Notes: generated by a model not told the origin, from the sequence alone. A DNA stretch of 64,000 bases from Ditylenchus dipsaci (GCA_004194705.1 SADC01000553.1:62001-126000); one strand, 5' to 3'; positions 9,939 through 20,819 are shown, counted from the first letter of the stretch. Translations and numbers: made by a program.

Positions 9939-10371
9939 ATGGTTGGGAATAATTTTTGGCGGGGACAATCGCTGAGCGCAAAAACCATGATCCTTTAAAG
10001 TCAGAATCTAAATTCAAAACAGTTTTTACCGGGTTCCTTTTAACCGCGTTTTTTGACAGACCCCGATGGAAGAAAGTTACGTCCGATTTTGGTACTTGTA
10101 CCGTTGGACGCGTCACCCATTTTTCGAACATTTTTTTATCTTTATTCTGGTGACGTAGTTTTTATATAATGTAATAATATTTATAATATTTCTAAACACT
10201 TTGTGATTGAGAATTTTGAAATTTGTTAAAAAATTTCGCTCCTAACCCTCAGGGATATATGACCGTTTGAAGGTATTTTTGACTAGGTTCTAGCCTTTTC
10301 TAAGGCATATGAAGGCGAAAGTGATAGTTTTTTCAACAATTTTTATTTTTCAGAGCCTATGAAGGTTGCTA

Positions 10372-10531
10372 CTTGTTAAAACATACCAAGGGTACTTTGC
10401 CGCTTTGCAGCCAAAGACCAGCACACTCCACATTGCAATGGATTAGGGTATACATGTATTTACCCTAATTGCAATGTGGAGTGTGCTGGTCTTTGGCTGC
10501 GAAGCGGCAAAATACCCGTGGTATGTCCTAA
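10372..10531. repeat. Near-perfect palindrome, about 160 bp
   Basis: GCAGCCAAAGACCAGCACAC and CATTGCAAT on the left mirror ATTGCAATGTGGAGTGTGC and TGGTCTTTGGCTGC on the right, extending outward through GGGTACTTTGCCGCTT / AAGCGGCAAAATACCC. The very low arm divergence suggests a young insertion. Confidence 0.9.
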
Positions 10532-10744
10532 CAATTTTTAAATCATAGTAGAAACCCACTTAGACCCTATAAAGTAAAGACCTGTTAACACGAGAATTAC
10601 TGACAGTGAGACCGTAGGTTCTGATGCAGAATTTAATGCTGAGTATTTCTATAGCGGTGGATTTTTTGTGACTGTGACTTTTTTGCCAAAAAAAACCATT
10701 TTTCAAAAATGATTTAAATCATTACAAAGGGTTACACAGAAAGG

Positions 10745-10965
10745 TTTGTGCGGTGCGTGAGCTGCCGCTGCCGCACCGGTGTTATTTACTGTTTTTTCAC
10801 CGGCACCGATCAACGGCACCGACCAAGAAAAAATTTCGGCACCGGCACCAGCTCACGGCACCGACTCTAAAAATTCCGACACCGGCTCACGGCACCAACT
10901 TCAAAATTTTCGGCACCGGCAGCTCACGGCACCGTGAGCTGCCGGTGCCGCACCGGTTTCACTCA
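10745..10965. repeat. CGGCACCGGCAGCTCACG-rich GC island
   Basis: Repeated GGCACCGGC, GCTCACGGCACCG and GAGCTGCCGGTGCCG units, partly palindromic, in an AT-rich setting. An 82-residue open frame across it is repeat-derived. Confidence 0.8.
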
Positions 10966-11066
10966 CAACACTGGTTAAGATATAGTTTTAGCCGAGTTTA
11001 AATTATCACACCAAAAACTAACTTTGTGTTGAAATTCAATAAAAGTTTTATTGTGTATTTTGAGGT

Positions 11067-11202
11067 AACCACTCCATACTATTGGATGACTATCAAGGAA
11101 AATGAATCGGAAGTGAACAAATATTTGGACGAAGTAAACAAATTTACGGACAGTTATTTGTCAATCAGATCTATCACCAGTGGAAAATTTGACAAAATGT
11201 AT
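11067..11202 (+). CDS. Possible Tudor-like exon
   Basis: An acceptor-like TTTTGAG precedes an open frame starting VTTPYYWMTIKENESEV and continuing KYLDEVNKFTDS. The pattern (a conserved-like VTxPxxWMTI, then a spaced acidic/aromatic helix) resembles the beginning of Tudor domains in germline RNA proteins, which bind methylarginine peptides. The rest of the domain was not found, so the family call is tentative. Downstream the frame runs to a stop at 11242. Confidence 0.3.
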
Positions 11203-11397
11203 GTGCCACATATAAGTACTACTTTTTTAAAATCCTATTACTAAACTGGGTTGCCTTCGGAATATTTCAATATAAAACAATTTTTATATCAAAACCTTTT
11301 AATTACGATAAACAGACAAAGACAAATGCGCTATCCACGGCGTGCCAGCATATGTAAAAAGTAGAAACTAAGTTAAGACACAAAATTTTCGGTTTAA

Positions 11398-11563
11398 AAT
11401 ATGGTGGGGAAAAATACAAAATACCAAAACTCATACAAAAATTTTGTATGAGTTAATTTAGATTTTGTATGACTTTTTCAAAAAGATAAACAAAATCTAA
11501 ATTAACTCATACAAATTTTTGTATGAGTTTTGGTATTTTGTATTTTTTCCCCACCATAGTTTA
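11398..11563. repeat. Long foldback
   Basis: GGTGGGGAAAAATACAAAAT and ACCAAAACTCATACAAAAAT on the left are mirrored by ATTTTTGTATGAGTTTTGGT and ATTTTGTATTTTTTCCCCACC on the right; the loop is near 11480. Confidence 0.9.
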
Positions 11564-11818
11564 AAAGCAAATTGTTTAAATTGCAAATTAATTAATTTTT
11601 TTCTACTTTTTCTTGTATTTTATGATATTTTAAAATTCAAATGGCCATATCTTTTTTCCGCGGACGAAAAAAATCCGCACGGAGCAAACGATGCAGTTTT
11701 TCCTCTTCTTTCGAATGACATAATTCCGAGAAGTACTTTTGATCATAAAATGCATATAGAGACTCTTTTTGCCTAGCTCCAGTGACAAAACGGGGTAGAA
11801 TACGCTAAAAAAAGGTGG

Positions 11819-11980
11819 TTTTCCTTGGTCCCCCAAGGCAAAAAGTCGATTTTTGGGCAAAAATTTTTCCCAAAAATCAACTTTTGTGTCGGAAAATGCC
11901 CGAAAACACCCTTTTTATCGTTTTCAGCGCATAAAAATTACTTAGGAATGGTTAAAACACGATTTTGAAAAAAAAATTAA
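11819..11980. repeat. Dispersed repeat module B (copy 1)
   Basis: Starts with CCTTGGTCCCCCAAGGC and continues through CAACTTTTGTGTCGGAAAAT and GCCCGAAAACACC. The latter half is an inverted copy of about 29625-29735. Confidence 0.75.
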
Positions 11981-12163
11981 GGGGGGGGGTGTTTTATTCT
12001 ATACTAGGGTCAAATTTTTCATTCAAATTTTTTAATTGCCGCCGAAATGGATTTCCAGTGCTGACACGCCGTGTACCGCGCATTAGGCTGGTGCTAGCTG
12101 CCGACTCGTGGAGTTGCGACTCGAGTTAGACCATGTGGGAGTAACCGTGACAGTCGTGGAGGT

Positions 12164-12589
12164 ATGTTTGCATCCTCATACCAACCGTCTCTGAGTGAAG
12201 CTCTGGCTCATCCGATAGTGTTGACGACCAAATCAGACGTTAATCGACCAGTGGCTGGAGGCCTTTCTCAGACTGAACTGTTATCGATGTGGAAGAGACA
12301 TCAGGATCTCTTGAGGGCTATTACGAGATCCGCCACGGCGACCAGTAGTCAGACGACAGAGAGCATTCAGAAGCAGCAACTAATGGAGACCGATGTACCG
12401 CGTTCAAACGTGAACATACTGCCTCAAACAAAAACTTTGGCTTGTTCTCACCGATAGAAGAAGTTCAGTTCTTTAGACAATAACGAACATTGAATCGAAA
12501 CATTGGGGAAACCGTTTTGCTCGAAGTCGTAGTCGACAGCGAATCAAGAAGGAACCAGTCAGTCGAAAGGCGCGTTTTTGGCTGTTGTC
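12164..12589 (+). CDS. Unrecognised coding segment interrupted by a hAT element
   Basis: Open frame from an ATG at 12164 encodes a Ser/Thr/Gln-rich, fairly polar sequence with an amphipathic WKRHQDLLRAITR stretch and ends at 12457. A second frame (12490-12589, no ATG) continues with SESRRNQSVERRVFGCC and stops being readable exactly at the hAT insertion. The less AT-rich codons suggest real coding or retroelement gag-like origin. No domain recognised. After the insertion the original sequence resumes at 15059 and stops within about 35 bp. Confidence 0.35.
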
Positions 12590-13261
12590 TAGGGTTGTCG
12601 AGCGCTCGAAATTTTCGAGTCGAGCGCTCGAATCCAAACTCGAAAAATTTTCTCGGCGGCTTCGCCGCCATTGTCGGTGTTTTTCATACAATAACTAATG
12701 CAGAACAGTTTTTCAAACATTGATTTCTCATAAACATCTATTAGACAAATTTTCAAACAATGAAATCCCAATTCATCTTCAAACAAAATATCGACAACTT
12801 TTGTTGGATCTTCTCCGTTATTATTTTTTGCTTTTTTCCAAGATTTCATCGGCGAAATTAGCTTTGATAATCAGTAGGTTAGCTGCAGTTTCTTTCGTTA
12901 ATCGAGATCTTAATGAGTTGGCAAAGAGAAGACTGGCCTTAAAAAAGCACAGTTCCGAAACCACACTACAGAGTAAGATTGCAAGATATTTTCGAGCCAT
13001 TAGGGCAATATCAGGTAAAAACGCACTCCATTCTTCGCCCACCAATTGAAAATTTCCTCGTGACCTGGAAAATCCGGCCTAGGCAGCGCTAGCTTCCCCT
13101 CGCTCAATTATCTATTAACTAGGGTCTGCAGGCGCCTATCGGCGCCTATGTTGTTCGGGAACATTAGTTGTTCATGTACATTAGTAGTTCGGGTAGATTT
13201 ATCTTCCGAGTACGTTAATGGTTAGGGTAGATCATCCACCCTACCTGTTGACTAAGCTACT

Positions 13262-13950
13262 CTACCTCGCCTACCCTTGCCTATCCTCGCCTATCCTCGC
13301 CTACCCTCGCCTATCCTCGCCTACCCTCACACATCCTCGCCCATTCTCGCCTACCCTCACATCCTCGCCCATTCTCACCTGCTCTTGCCCATCCTCGCCT
13401 ATCCTCGCCTACCCTCGCCCATCCTCGCCTATCCTCGCCCATCCTCGCCTATCCTCGCCTACCCTCGCCCATCCTCGCCTATCCTCGCCTACCCTCGCCC
13501 ATTCTCACCTGCTCTTGCCCATCCTCGCCTACCCTCGCCCATTCTCACCTGCTCTTGCCCATCCTCGCCTATCCTCGCCTACCCTCGCCCATCCTCGCCT
13601 ATCCTCGCCCATCCTCGCCTATCTCGCCTACCCTCGCCATCCTCGCTATCTCGCCTACCCTCGCCCATCCTCGCCTATCCTCGCCCATCCTCGCCTACCC
13701 TCGCCTATCCTCGCCTACCCTCACACATCCTCGCCCATTCTCACCTGCTCTTGCCCATCCTCGCCTATCCTCGCCTACCCTCGCCCATCCTCGCCTATCC
13801 TCGCCCATCCTCGCCTATCCTCGCCTACCCTCGCCCATCCTCGCCTATCCTTGCCCATCCTCGCCTATCCTCGCCTACCCTCGCCCATCCTCGCCTATCC
13901 TCGCCCATCCTCGCCTATCTCGCCTACCCTCGCCCATCCTCGCCTATCTA
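13262..13950. repeat. CTCGCCTATC satellite array, about 690 bp
   Basis: About 65-70 tandem units of 10 bp (CTCGCCTATC, CTCGCCTACC, CTCGCCCATC variants) with occasional CTCACCTGCTCTTGCCC higher-order interruptions spaced about 60 or 200 bp. Because 10 is not a multiple of 3, three overlapping Pro/Ser/Ala/Leu-rich open frames arise; none should be taken as a gene. Confidence 0.95.
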
Positions 13951-14149
13951 ATTTCGATTATACGTGATTGTGCTTTAAAGGAAGCCAAGATGTTGAACTT
14001 GAGGGTTCCGCAGAGATATTCGACATTAATCGGCAAAAACTGGCCGAAAATTGCGTTTAAACCGGAACATCCACCTTAAATCCACATCTGAGTAACCAAT
14101 GAGTTTTGAGCTTGTCCGGCAGTTAAAACCCGTTCACTTTTCAAAATGT

Positions 14150-14430
14150 ACTGTTAAATAGCTCATTTGTAGCTGAGATTCTTTTGTTTTCAAATAAAAC
14201 ATCAACACTGACTTTCTCTATAAAGTGGCTCAAAATTGTGTCTGAAGTTAAAAATAGGAAAAACTCCACCAAAAAGCAACTGACTTGAGAGCTTGTCCGT
14301 ACCAGTTCGAGACCTTACACTCTTCTAACATCACTGTTCAATAGCTCATTTTGTAGCTGAGATTCTCTAGTTTCACCATTATAAACATCAACACCGACTT
14401 TCTTTATAAAAGTGGCTCAAAATTGGTAAA
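14150..14430. repeat. Direct duplicate with GTAGCTGAGATTC
   Basis: Two copies of a segment containing AATAGCTCATTTGTAGCTGAGATTC and ACATCAACACTGACTTTC-like sequence start near 14155 and 14338. The GTAGCTGAGATTC phrase also occurs in the foldback at 15925-16330. Confidence 0.75.
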
Positions 14431-14690
14431 TAAATTTTAGTAAATCATAAAAAGTGTGACCCACCCGACCCAAAAATATATAGAGATTCCTCCAATGATT
14501 TATTTGAAATAAATTCAAACGAAGAATCAAAGACTCGACCAAATATAACTGCATCTCCACATTTCAATACTTCTTGAACCTTCTTGGTCCTACTTCCACC
14601 TTGTTCATAGACTCCTTATGCCTTGCTGATTTCAAATGACCAAAAAAACTTCAGGGAAAAGAGAAAGTACACGAGAATGCATTAAAAATC

Positions 14691-14793
14691 TTAAGGCGCT
14701 CTCACAACAGGTCTGCGTCCGCTTTCCGTATGCGAATGCGTACGCATGTGCGGATGAGTATGCTAATGAGGACATGTGTGAGGGCGCCTTTAA
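14691..14793. mobile_element. TTAA-flanked MITE (piggyBac-like ends)
   Basis: TTAA GGCGCTCTCACA at the left mirrors TGTGAGGGCGCC (T)TTAA at the right. Inner palindrome ATGCGTACGCAT lies near 14737. The TTAA on both sides is the piggyBac-superfamily target signature; the family assignment is inference. Nested within the hAT element. Confidence 0.6.
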
Positions 14794-15280
14794 ATCACGA
14801 CAAAACACAAAAATAATTATTTTGATCGCTAGAAACTCAAGAGCTGTATAAGATTTGAAACGAAAACTCGAAATTTTTTTCGAGTCGAGTTCAACTCGAA
14901 GCGAAAACTCGAAAATTTTTCGAGTCGAGTTCAACTCGAAATGACAACTCGAAAAAATTTTCGAGTCGAGTTAACTCGAAATGACAACTCGAAACTCGAA
15001 ATTTTCGAGTTTTCGAGTTTTTTCGAGTTCAACTCGACTCGACAACCCTACTGTTGTCCCAAAGTCAAATGTATATGTGTAACAAATGTATAAACGTATT
15101 GCTTGTGTAAATAAAAAAACGCAAATTACAGCAAACTAGCACCAGATTCGAACTCAGCGCAACTAATTACCCTAGACATACATTTTCAAGGAATTTTTTT
15201 TGCATTCAAAAGCTGACTTCAAGCATTTTTAAAATATGCTAGTGCAGGAATTTTCGCGAGGCGCGCAACGCCAAGCCCAG

Positions 15281-15312
15281 CGTAAGTCAGTGTAAGTCAG
15301 TGTAAGTCAGTA
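15281..15312. repeat. GTAAGTCAGT microrepeat and adjacent CGGGAT repeats
   Basis: GTAAGTCAGT in three copies. Just downstream (15356-15455) CGGGATCGGGAT and TTTCGGGAT phrases recur with partial inversion. No gene is seen between 15060 and 15600. Confidence 0.6.
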
Positions 15313-15738
15313 AGTTGTGCAGTTAAAGAGGCATGCTAAAGATGATGAAACCGGTTCGGGCGAAATTGCGGGACAGATTTTGGGTCTAAAAAATTTCGGG
15401 ATCGGGATACTGCCAAAAAAGATCGGGATCCCGACTAAAATTTCGGGATTTGCCTATATTTAATCTAAGTGGAAAAATTATCACTTGCACATTATTTTTT
15501 GCACTTAGTGCCTTTAGCAACCTTTCCTTTACCCCACACACACGCGCAGCTATGTTAAAAACAATTTATTCACGATTTTCTACAACAATAAACATCACAC
15601 TATAAGCAAACATTAAGTAACTAAATTGATCAATGGTAGAGCTTTGTTCAGAAAAACCAACATCTCAGCCTTTTCCGGCATCACATTACTCATCCAATAG
15701 TCGTAGACATCACTTGCGACAGAAAATACGGCTAAATA

Positions 15739-15822
15739 TGAATATAGTCACCCCACTCGATATGACTATAACCACCCCACTCGATGTGACTATAACCATT
15801 CCACTCGATGCAAGTATAGGCT
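15739..15822. repeat. 24-bp tandem repeat, three to four copies
   Basis: CCACTCGATATGACTATAAC-type units of 24 bp repeat in register, so the frame stays open (an 8-residue repeat such as TPLDVTIT). The open frames across it on both strands are repeat-derived. Confidence 0.8.
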
Positions 15823-15924
15823 TGTAAGTAGGCTGTTCCACGATAAGAAATAGTAGGTTGGCCCAGGCAATAAGATGCACGACGTTCTTGTTCAACGACT
15901 GTTCTCCTAAAGAAAATACGAAAA

Positions 15925-16330
15925 CCAGTGTTTTCAAAAATCACACTATCACACTTGGTCACACTAACTTCACCGACCTTTTTATCTGAAATTTTGTTTT
16001 CGGGTTTCAGATGTTTTATACCATTTTGTAGCTGAGATTCGTCCCTATCGATTGAGTGATCAAACACCCCAGTTGAAATAGTTTTTGGCAAAATCACATC
16101 AAGTGTGACTTTAAAATCACACTTTTTGTGAAAAGGTGTGATTTTAAAGTCACACTTGCTGTGATTTTGTCAAAAACTATTTTCAACTGGGTGTTTGACC
16201 GCTCAATCGATAGGGAATCTCAGCTACAAAATGGTATAAAAACATCTGGACCCGAAAACAAAATTTCAGATAAAAAGTCGGTGAAGTTAGTGTGACCCAG
16301 TGTGATAGTGTGACTTTTGAAAACACTGAC
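15925..16330. repeat. Foldback of about 405 bp
   Basis: CCAGTGTTTTCAAAAATCAC at the left mirrors AGTGTGACTTTTGAAAACAC at the right. Inner arms include AAATTTTGTTTTCGGG / CCCGAAAACAAAATTT, TTTTGTAGCTGAGATTC / GAATCTCAGCTACAAAA and AAAATCACA / TGTGATTTT. Centre near 16128. Confidence 0.9.
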
Positions 16331-16367
16331 GAGAACATAACAAGCAACTTATTGAAGTAATAAACAA

Positions 16368-16545
16368 AGAATACCTTTGAGCAAAACCTTCATAAACTTA
16401 TCCATAAAATTTGCTTGCGCTACTTGCTTCTCTTCCATCTGCTTGCGCTTTGATGCATATTCCTCGTGAGTCCGTGCGTGTACGACAAGACCTTTAGTGA
16501 TACCACCCGACATCTTGATGACATTGCTGCACGCTCCACATTTGC
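16368..16545 (-). CDS. BED zinc-finger exon (hAT-transposase-like)
   Basis: Minus-strand frame reads CGACSNVIKMSGGITKGL, then HARTHEEY, a CxxC..HxxxH arrangement characteristic of BED fingers, DNA-binding domains of hAT transposases and domesticated derivatives. A donor-like AAAG/GTATTC follows at about 16368. The upstream start and the catalytic domain downstream were not found; a foldback sits just beyond (15925-16330). It could be a hAT relic or an exon of a host gene. Confidence 0.6.
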
Positions 16546-16619
16546 TTCATTGGACGAAATCTTTCCAAAAAAATCGATGCTACAAAAAAACTCATCTGAA
16601 AAGCAAAACAATTAAAAGC

Positions 16620-17680
16620 GCGTCAACGTATAAAAGCGCAACATTGAAGCATAGTTCATTAACACGTCCAATACGACCTGGAGGTTTGGTATCTTTTAAC
16701 TCTACGGAGTATGCCAAACATTTTGAGTATAGGGTTGCTAAGTAAGTTATAGTTTTGAAATGAGTCAAAAACGCGATTGAAAAAAACTATCATTTTCGGA
16801 TACATGCTCAACATTCAAACAGCCATAAATGGCACTTTTTGTAGACACTCTTTTTTAATCTTCACAATATTTTGAAGCGAATTGAAAGGGCTTTCGAATG
16901 ACATATTACACGCCTGTATATGTTCAAAATTTCAAAAAAAATAATTTAAATACAAAAAATCAAATTTTTCAAAAATCGGACTTTTTGCGGCTAATTTCGG
17001 CTCTGGGAGCGGTCATGGTTCGATTTCCATCTCATAAAATCACCGCAAAAAGAAAAGGCGCCAATTTAAAAAAATGCTAATTTCTAATAGTGATTTTTGA
17101 AGCAGAACTTGTTAGGCTTATTCTCTGTCAAAATTTCAAAGAAAGTCTGGCTTACAATATACCAAAATGATCAGCGGAATGCAACAGAACGAATGCAAGG
17201 ACTCGCAAGACAACACGCCAATTTTAACAAAATAAAGCCAAAACAATTTGACACTAAAACCACATAAAAAACCAGCGATTTTATGTATAAAAATTAGGGT
17301 CGTTGCACACTGTTTTTATGATTTGCTCAACAATTAAAAGGGTATTTGAAAAAACGAAAAACAGCATTGTGAAAAGCGTTAAAACTGAGTTAGAAACGAG
17401 TGTTAGATTCAAAGTGAGATAGTGGTTTTTTTCTTGAAAATATTGAATAAATATCTTGGAAGCATGGTTATATATGACAATTGCTTATATTAAATTTTAA
17501 AAATTACTTAATATAAGCAAATCGACGCCGCCGAACATGAATTTGGTGTCAGAACTTAGGATTTTATTAGCGAAAAAAAGTTAGGTGAGGTTTGTGTTCC
17601 AACTTATATGTTATTTTTGCATATTTTGTCACGATTTTATAAAAAATTGTTACACCCTAGTCAGTTTATATAAAATATCT
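16620..17680. other. AT-rich interval without recognised gene
   Basis: Several short open frames but no domain, no clear terminal repeats and no tandem array. It precedes the prolyl-oligopeptidase-like exons, so the 5' exon(s) of that gene might lie here unseen. Confidence 0.35.
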
Positions 17681-17683
17681 TAG

Positions 17684-20600
17684 ATTTCCTGAGAAAGAAT
17701 TAGAGACTGGCCGAAGAATAATTTCTTTTACTTCCTGCGGACAATTGACTTCATTAATTAAAGATGAGTGTGAAAATGTGTATGTAATGAAATATGGCAA
17801 AACACTTGTAGTTAGATAAATTTAGACAATTTATATAAATGAAGACATAAAGCAGTTTCCGGTCGGCTTTTCATCAGTGAACAATTTGTGGAGCAAATTG
17901 TGTGGTCACCAGACGGTAAATTATGTGCTTACAAGATAGCAAGCACTGCTGCAGTCATAAAAATCAAGGTAGCCGAATATTGGCTAAATATTCAAGAGCT
18001 TAACAAATAAAATTTAGTTTCGCACTTTTGATGGATTTGATTTAACGGAGGTTATTGAAAACGTTTTCATACATGATCAATTTTCGTGGATGTACGACAG
18101 TTCTGGAATTTTTTATTCGGTTTGGCGATCCAAGGATGATTGTTTTTTAAATCAAGATATTTATAGTCAAATTCAATCAAGCTTCCAACAGCGTGTGAAA
18201 GTTGTGCAAATCAGGCTGACCCTCCAAGCGGATCTATTTTCTTTCATAGGATTGGCACTTGCTCCACTGAAGATATTCCTCTAATGCGCTCTAAAACACT
18301 GGACTATATATCAGGGTACGCAAAAAAATTTAAAGTGATCTCAAATTAATCATCGTTTTTTAAAAAAGATAGTCCTAATTCTCATTCCTCGAATGAGCTA
18401 TAGTATAGCCCAAACGTGTGGAAATTCAGCAAGATATGAGCAAAAGAGCACAAAAGGAGGAGGACCATTTTTGCTAAAACATGCGTTTCTTCTTTTGCTC
18501 ATATAATTCTGAGAATCTACGCGTTTGTACTTTACGATATCACATTCGAGAGAGATTCATATCGATCCCATCCTATAATTATTGAACAAGAAAATGAACT
18601 ATGATTTAGCAATTTTTTGATATTTGGGGACATTGCATTTGCCGACCGCTTATTGACCTTCTACAAACTGAATACTATGCAGATCAAGCCAAAGACTGTT
18701 GCAATAGAAAGCTTCTTTTATTGGAAAAAATTTGGCATTTTTCTTTGCCCCAAGGCGAATTCAAGGTTAAAATTTTAGTTACAAATTTAGTTATATTCGC
18801 GCCATCATTTTCAGTTTATTGGCAATGATAACGGAAATATTTACATTCTCACAGATCGCAAAGATCCAAACATGACTCTTATCAAAAGTTCTGTGTGTAA
18901 TTTAACTGGCACGCTGGACAACTTTCTAGCTACTTCCGAAGAATTAACGCTAAGCGAGAGTTACAGTCGACGTATAGTTGACTGTATACTAATTAAGTTG
19001 ATGGGAGTTACCAAATATGTTATTTTCACGTGTTTCGAAACAATATGGTCAGGTAGAAACTTTTCTTTCTATTTTTAAGGAATAACTTCTGCAGGCGGAG
19101 TGTCTCGAAATACACAAAATGATATGACATTTTAGGAAATTCAATGCAAAATAAATAAAAAAACCATGTATTTTATATTTCGAAATACTGTAAACGCTAT
19201 TTCACTCAGCGTACGAAAGACCCTACGAACATGCACATCACGAACAACAAATACCGTATTTATTCTAATAAGCGCGCATGGCGCTTATTTTTCAACCCCT
19301 AGGAGGTGGGTGCTTATTAAAGACCAGGCGCTCCTTTTTCAACTCTGAGATAAGAACGAAAATTTCACTACCTAATTTTATACATCACACAAATTAATGA
19401 ACAAACTAAAATAAAACGGTTATTGATTTTTTTGGTGCGAAAATAATTTTTCTTGGTGAAAAATTTACTTAATTTTTTGGGCAAATTTCGCTTGCGGTTT
19501 TCTGTTAAATTTTTCGACCTTTTTTCAAAAGTGAAACACTATCTGGTAGCGCTCCAATCCGAGTTCTGATGAAGTAATATTTATTGCAAAATTGCTTTAA
19601 AAAATGTTGGCAAAAGGTAAAAGTATTGAGCAAATCATTTTTCCTGCCTCACTTTTCACTTATACCTTTTTGTTCTACATTTTACAGAAATGTTGCAGTG
19701 AATTATGTTTCATTAGAAATTATAATTGCAACTACCGCCGAAAAAAAGTAAATTTGCTACAAAAGAGATCTTTTTCGCACCAAAGACAATCAATATCGAA
19801 ATAAAACCCCTGATAAAGTGGTAGATTTGAAAAAATGCGTACAAGACATAATTTCCAAAATTTTCTGTTTTTTTGTGTAAACGATGTAGTAAAGCGGCCT
19901 TATGGTGAGCGCTTATTAGAGACTGGGCGGATACAGTCGACTCTCGATATAGTTTACACCCCCAAAAGTTCGTTCCCGCCTTGGGTCCGACACTTTTTGA
20001 GCTCAATTTTCGAAATTTTTTACCAGTTTTGTTTTGACAGTCTGGTTGCGAATATTGCAAGGATTCCGATTTCGCCGATCGTTTTTTTAAAATCATCCAC
20101 TTTCATCATTAAATATTGTTACCCAAATTTCAAATTTTCAAATCTCGTAATGCTCATATATTTTTGATTTTCCAGTCAACTTTTTCTCTGTAAAAAATGC
20201 CTGATGAGCCTTGACGAGCTTTACAAAGCATTTTTACAGACATAAATTTGACTGGAAAATCGAAAATATATGAGTATTTCAAGATTTAAAAATTTTTTTT
20301 ATTCTAATTGTCGCCCTTGAGCCATAATTAGAGTTTTACGGTTCACAAAAAGTCAATATATCACATTTCAAACCGTAAAACCCAACTGCACCCTCTCCTC
20401 CAAAGAGTATGAGTTCTATAAGCATTTTTAGGCTTAGAGAACTCATACTCTTTGGTGATGGGGTGCACTTGAAGCGCTGTCATTTCACAGCTGCTCAAAC
20501 ATTCTTTGATTTTCGTGTCGAGAAACTTTCGCATGCAAAAGCTTTCTCCCTTAACTTTTTTCAGTCAAATTTTACATTCACTAATTGCACTGCTCCTGAA

Positions 20601-20810
20601 AATTAATTTGCAGAAAATTTGTATCTTTTTGATATCAACGCAAAAGCCACACTTTTTAAAATTAATTGTTCAACGGAACATGTGTCACATTTCGATTTTT
20701 TCCAATTAAATGATACAGCAGGCACAGTGATTTATTCAACGGCGAGTTACTTAAGACCACTCAAATTTATTCATCGAGTTATTCAATTTTGTCAAGAGAT
20801 AAAGAAAATG
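17684..20810 (+). CDS. Prolyl-oligopeptidase-like gene, N-terminal/propeller part
   Basis: Exons inferred from similarity and splice sites: 17684-~17807 (reads FPEKELETGRRI, SFTSCGQL), ~17855-17968 (QIVWSPDGKLCAYKI, a blade with a WSPDG motif), 18017-~18314 (WMYDSSGIFYSVWRS, then FFHRIGTCSTEDIPL after a frameshift), ~18660-18765 (DCCNRKLLLLEK), 18815-~18990 (GNDNGNIYILTDRKDPN) and 20614-20810 (NLYLFDINAKATLFKI, VIYSTASYL). These follow the order of the seven-bladed propeller of S9A prolyl oligopeptidases, cytosolic peptidases that cut after proline. The Ser-Asp-His hydrolase domain expected downstream was not found before transposon DNA begins at about 21.1 kb, so the copy is truncated, or its end is far away or lost. 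At least one frameshift is near 18240. One exon is duplicated in inverted form at 7.1-7.5 kb. Confidence 0.7.
18415..18530. repeat. Foldback in an intron
   Basis: GCTATAGT..GGAAATTCAGCAAGATATGAGCAAAAG on the left is roughly mirrored by CTTTTGCTCATATAATTCTGAG on the right; moderate divergence. Confidence 0.6.
19245..20160. repeat. CCGTATTTATTCTAATAAGC and pogo-like TIR remnants
   Basis: A CCGTATTTATTCTAATAAGCG end with GCGCTTATTTTTC..GTGGGTGCTTATTA lies at 19252-19325; a partner GAGCGCTTATTAGAGACTGG is at about 19907. Abutting it, ACAGTCGACTCTCGATATAG (about 19932) begins an element whose GTTCGTTCCCGCC..GGGTCCGACAC sequence is shared with 62148-62575. No coding region is convincing here. Confidence 0.65.
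20168..20267. repeat. Short foldback
   Basis: GATTTTCCAGTCAA and TCTGTAAAAAATGC mirror GCATTTTTACAGA and TTTGACTGGAAAATC. Confidence 0.85.
20388..20470. repeat. Short palindrome
   Basis: TGCACCCTCTCCTCCAAAGAGTATGAGTTCT at the left mirrors AGAACTCATACTCTTTGGTG ATGGGGTGCA at the right. Just upstream GTTTTACGGTT / AACCGTAAAAC (20332-20383) pair as well. Confidence 0.85.
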
Positions 20811-20819
20811 GTAAATAAT

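Larger units (their letters stand above)
12590..15050. mobile_element. Non-autonomous hAT element, 2461 bp
   Basis: Terminal inverted repeats TAGGGTTGTCGAG and CTCGACAACCCTA are flanked by a perfect 8-bp direct repeat CTGTTGTC (12582-12589 and 15051-15058), the target duplication length typical of hAT transposons. Subterminal TCGAGTCGAGTTCAACTCGA arrays (14868-15035) mirror the left end. No hAT transposase motif is visible inside. It carries a 10-bp satellite and a TTAA-flanked MITE. The open frame at 12720-13049 is unassigned. Confidence 0.88.

Noticed and set aside
10753..11001. 82-residue Pro/His-rich ORF
   Set aside because: Across a GC-rich repeat island; compositional.
12720..13049. 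hAT transposase within the hAT element
   Set aside because: The 109-residue frame shows none of the hAT dimerisation or catalytic patterns.
13218..14079. Three long overlapping Pro/Ser/Leu/Ala-rich ORFs (up to 249 residues)
   Set aside because: They are the three frames of a 10-bp satellite that happens to lack stop codons.
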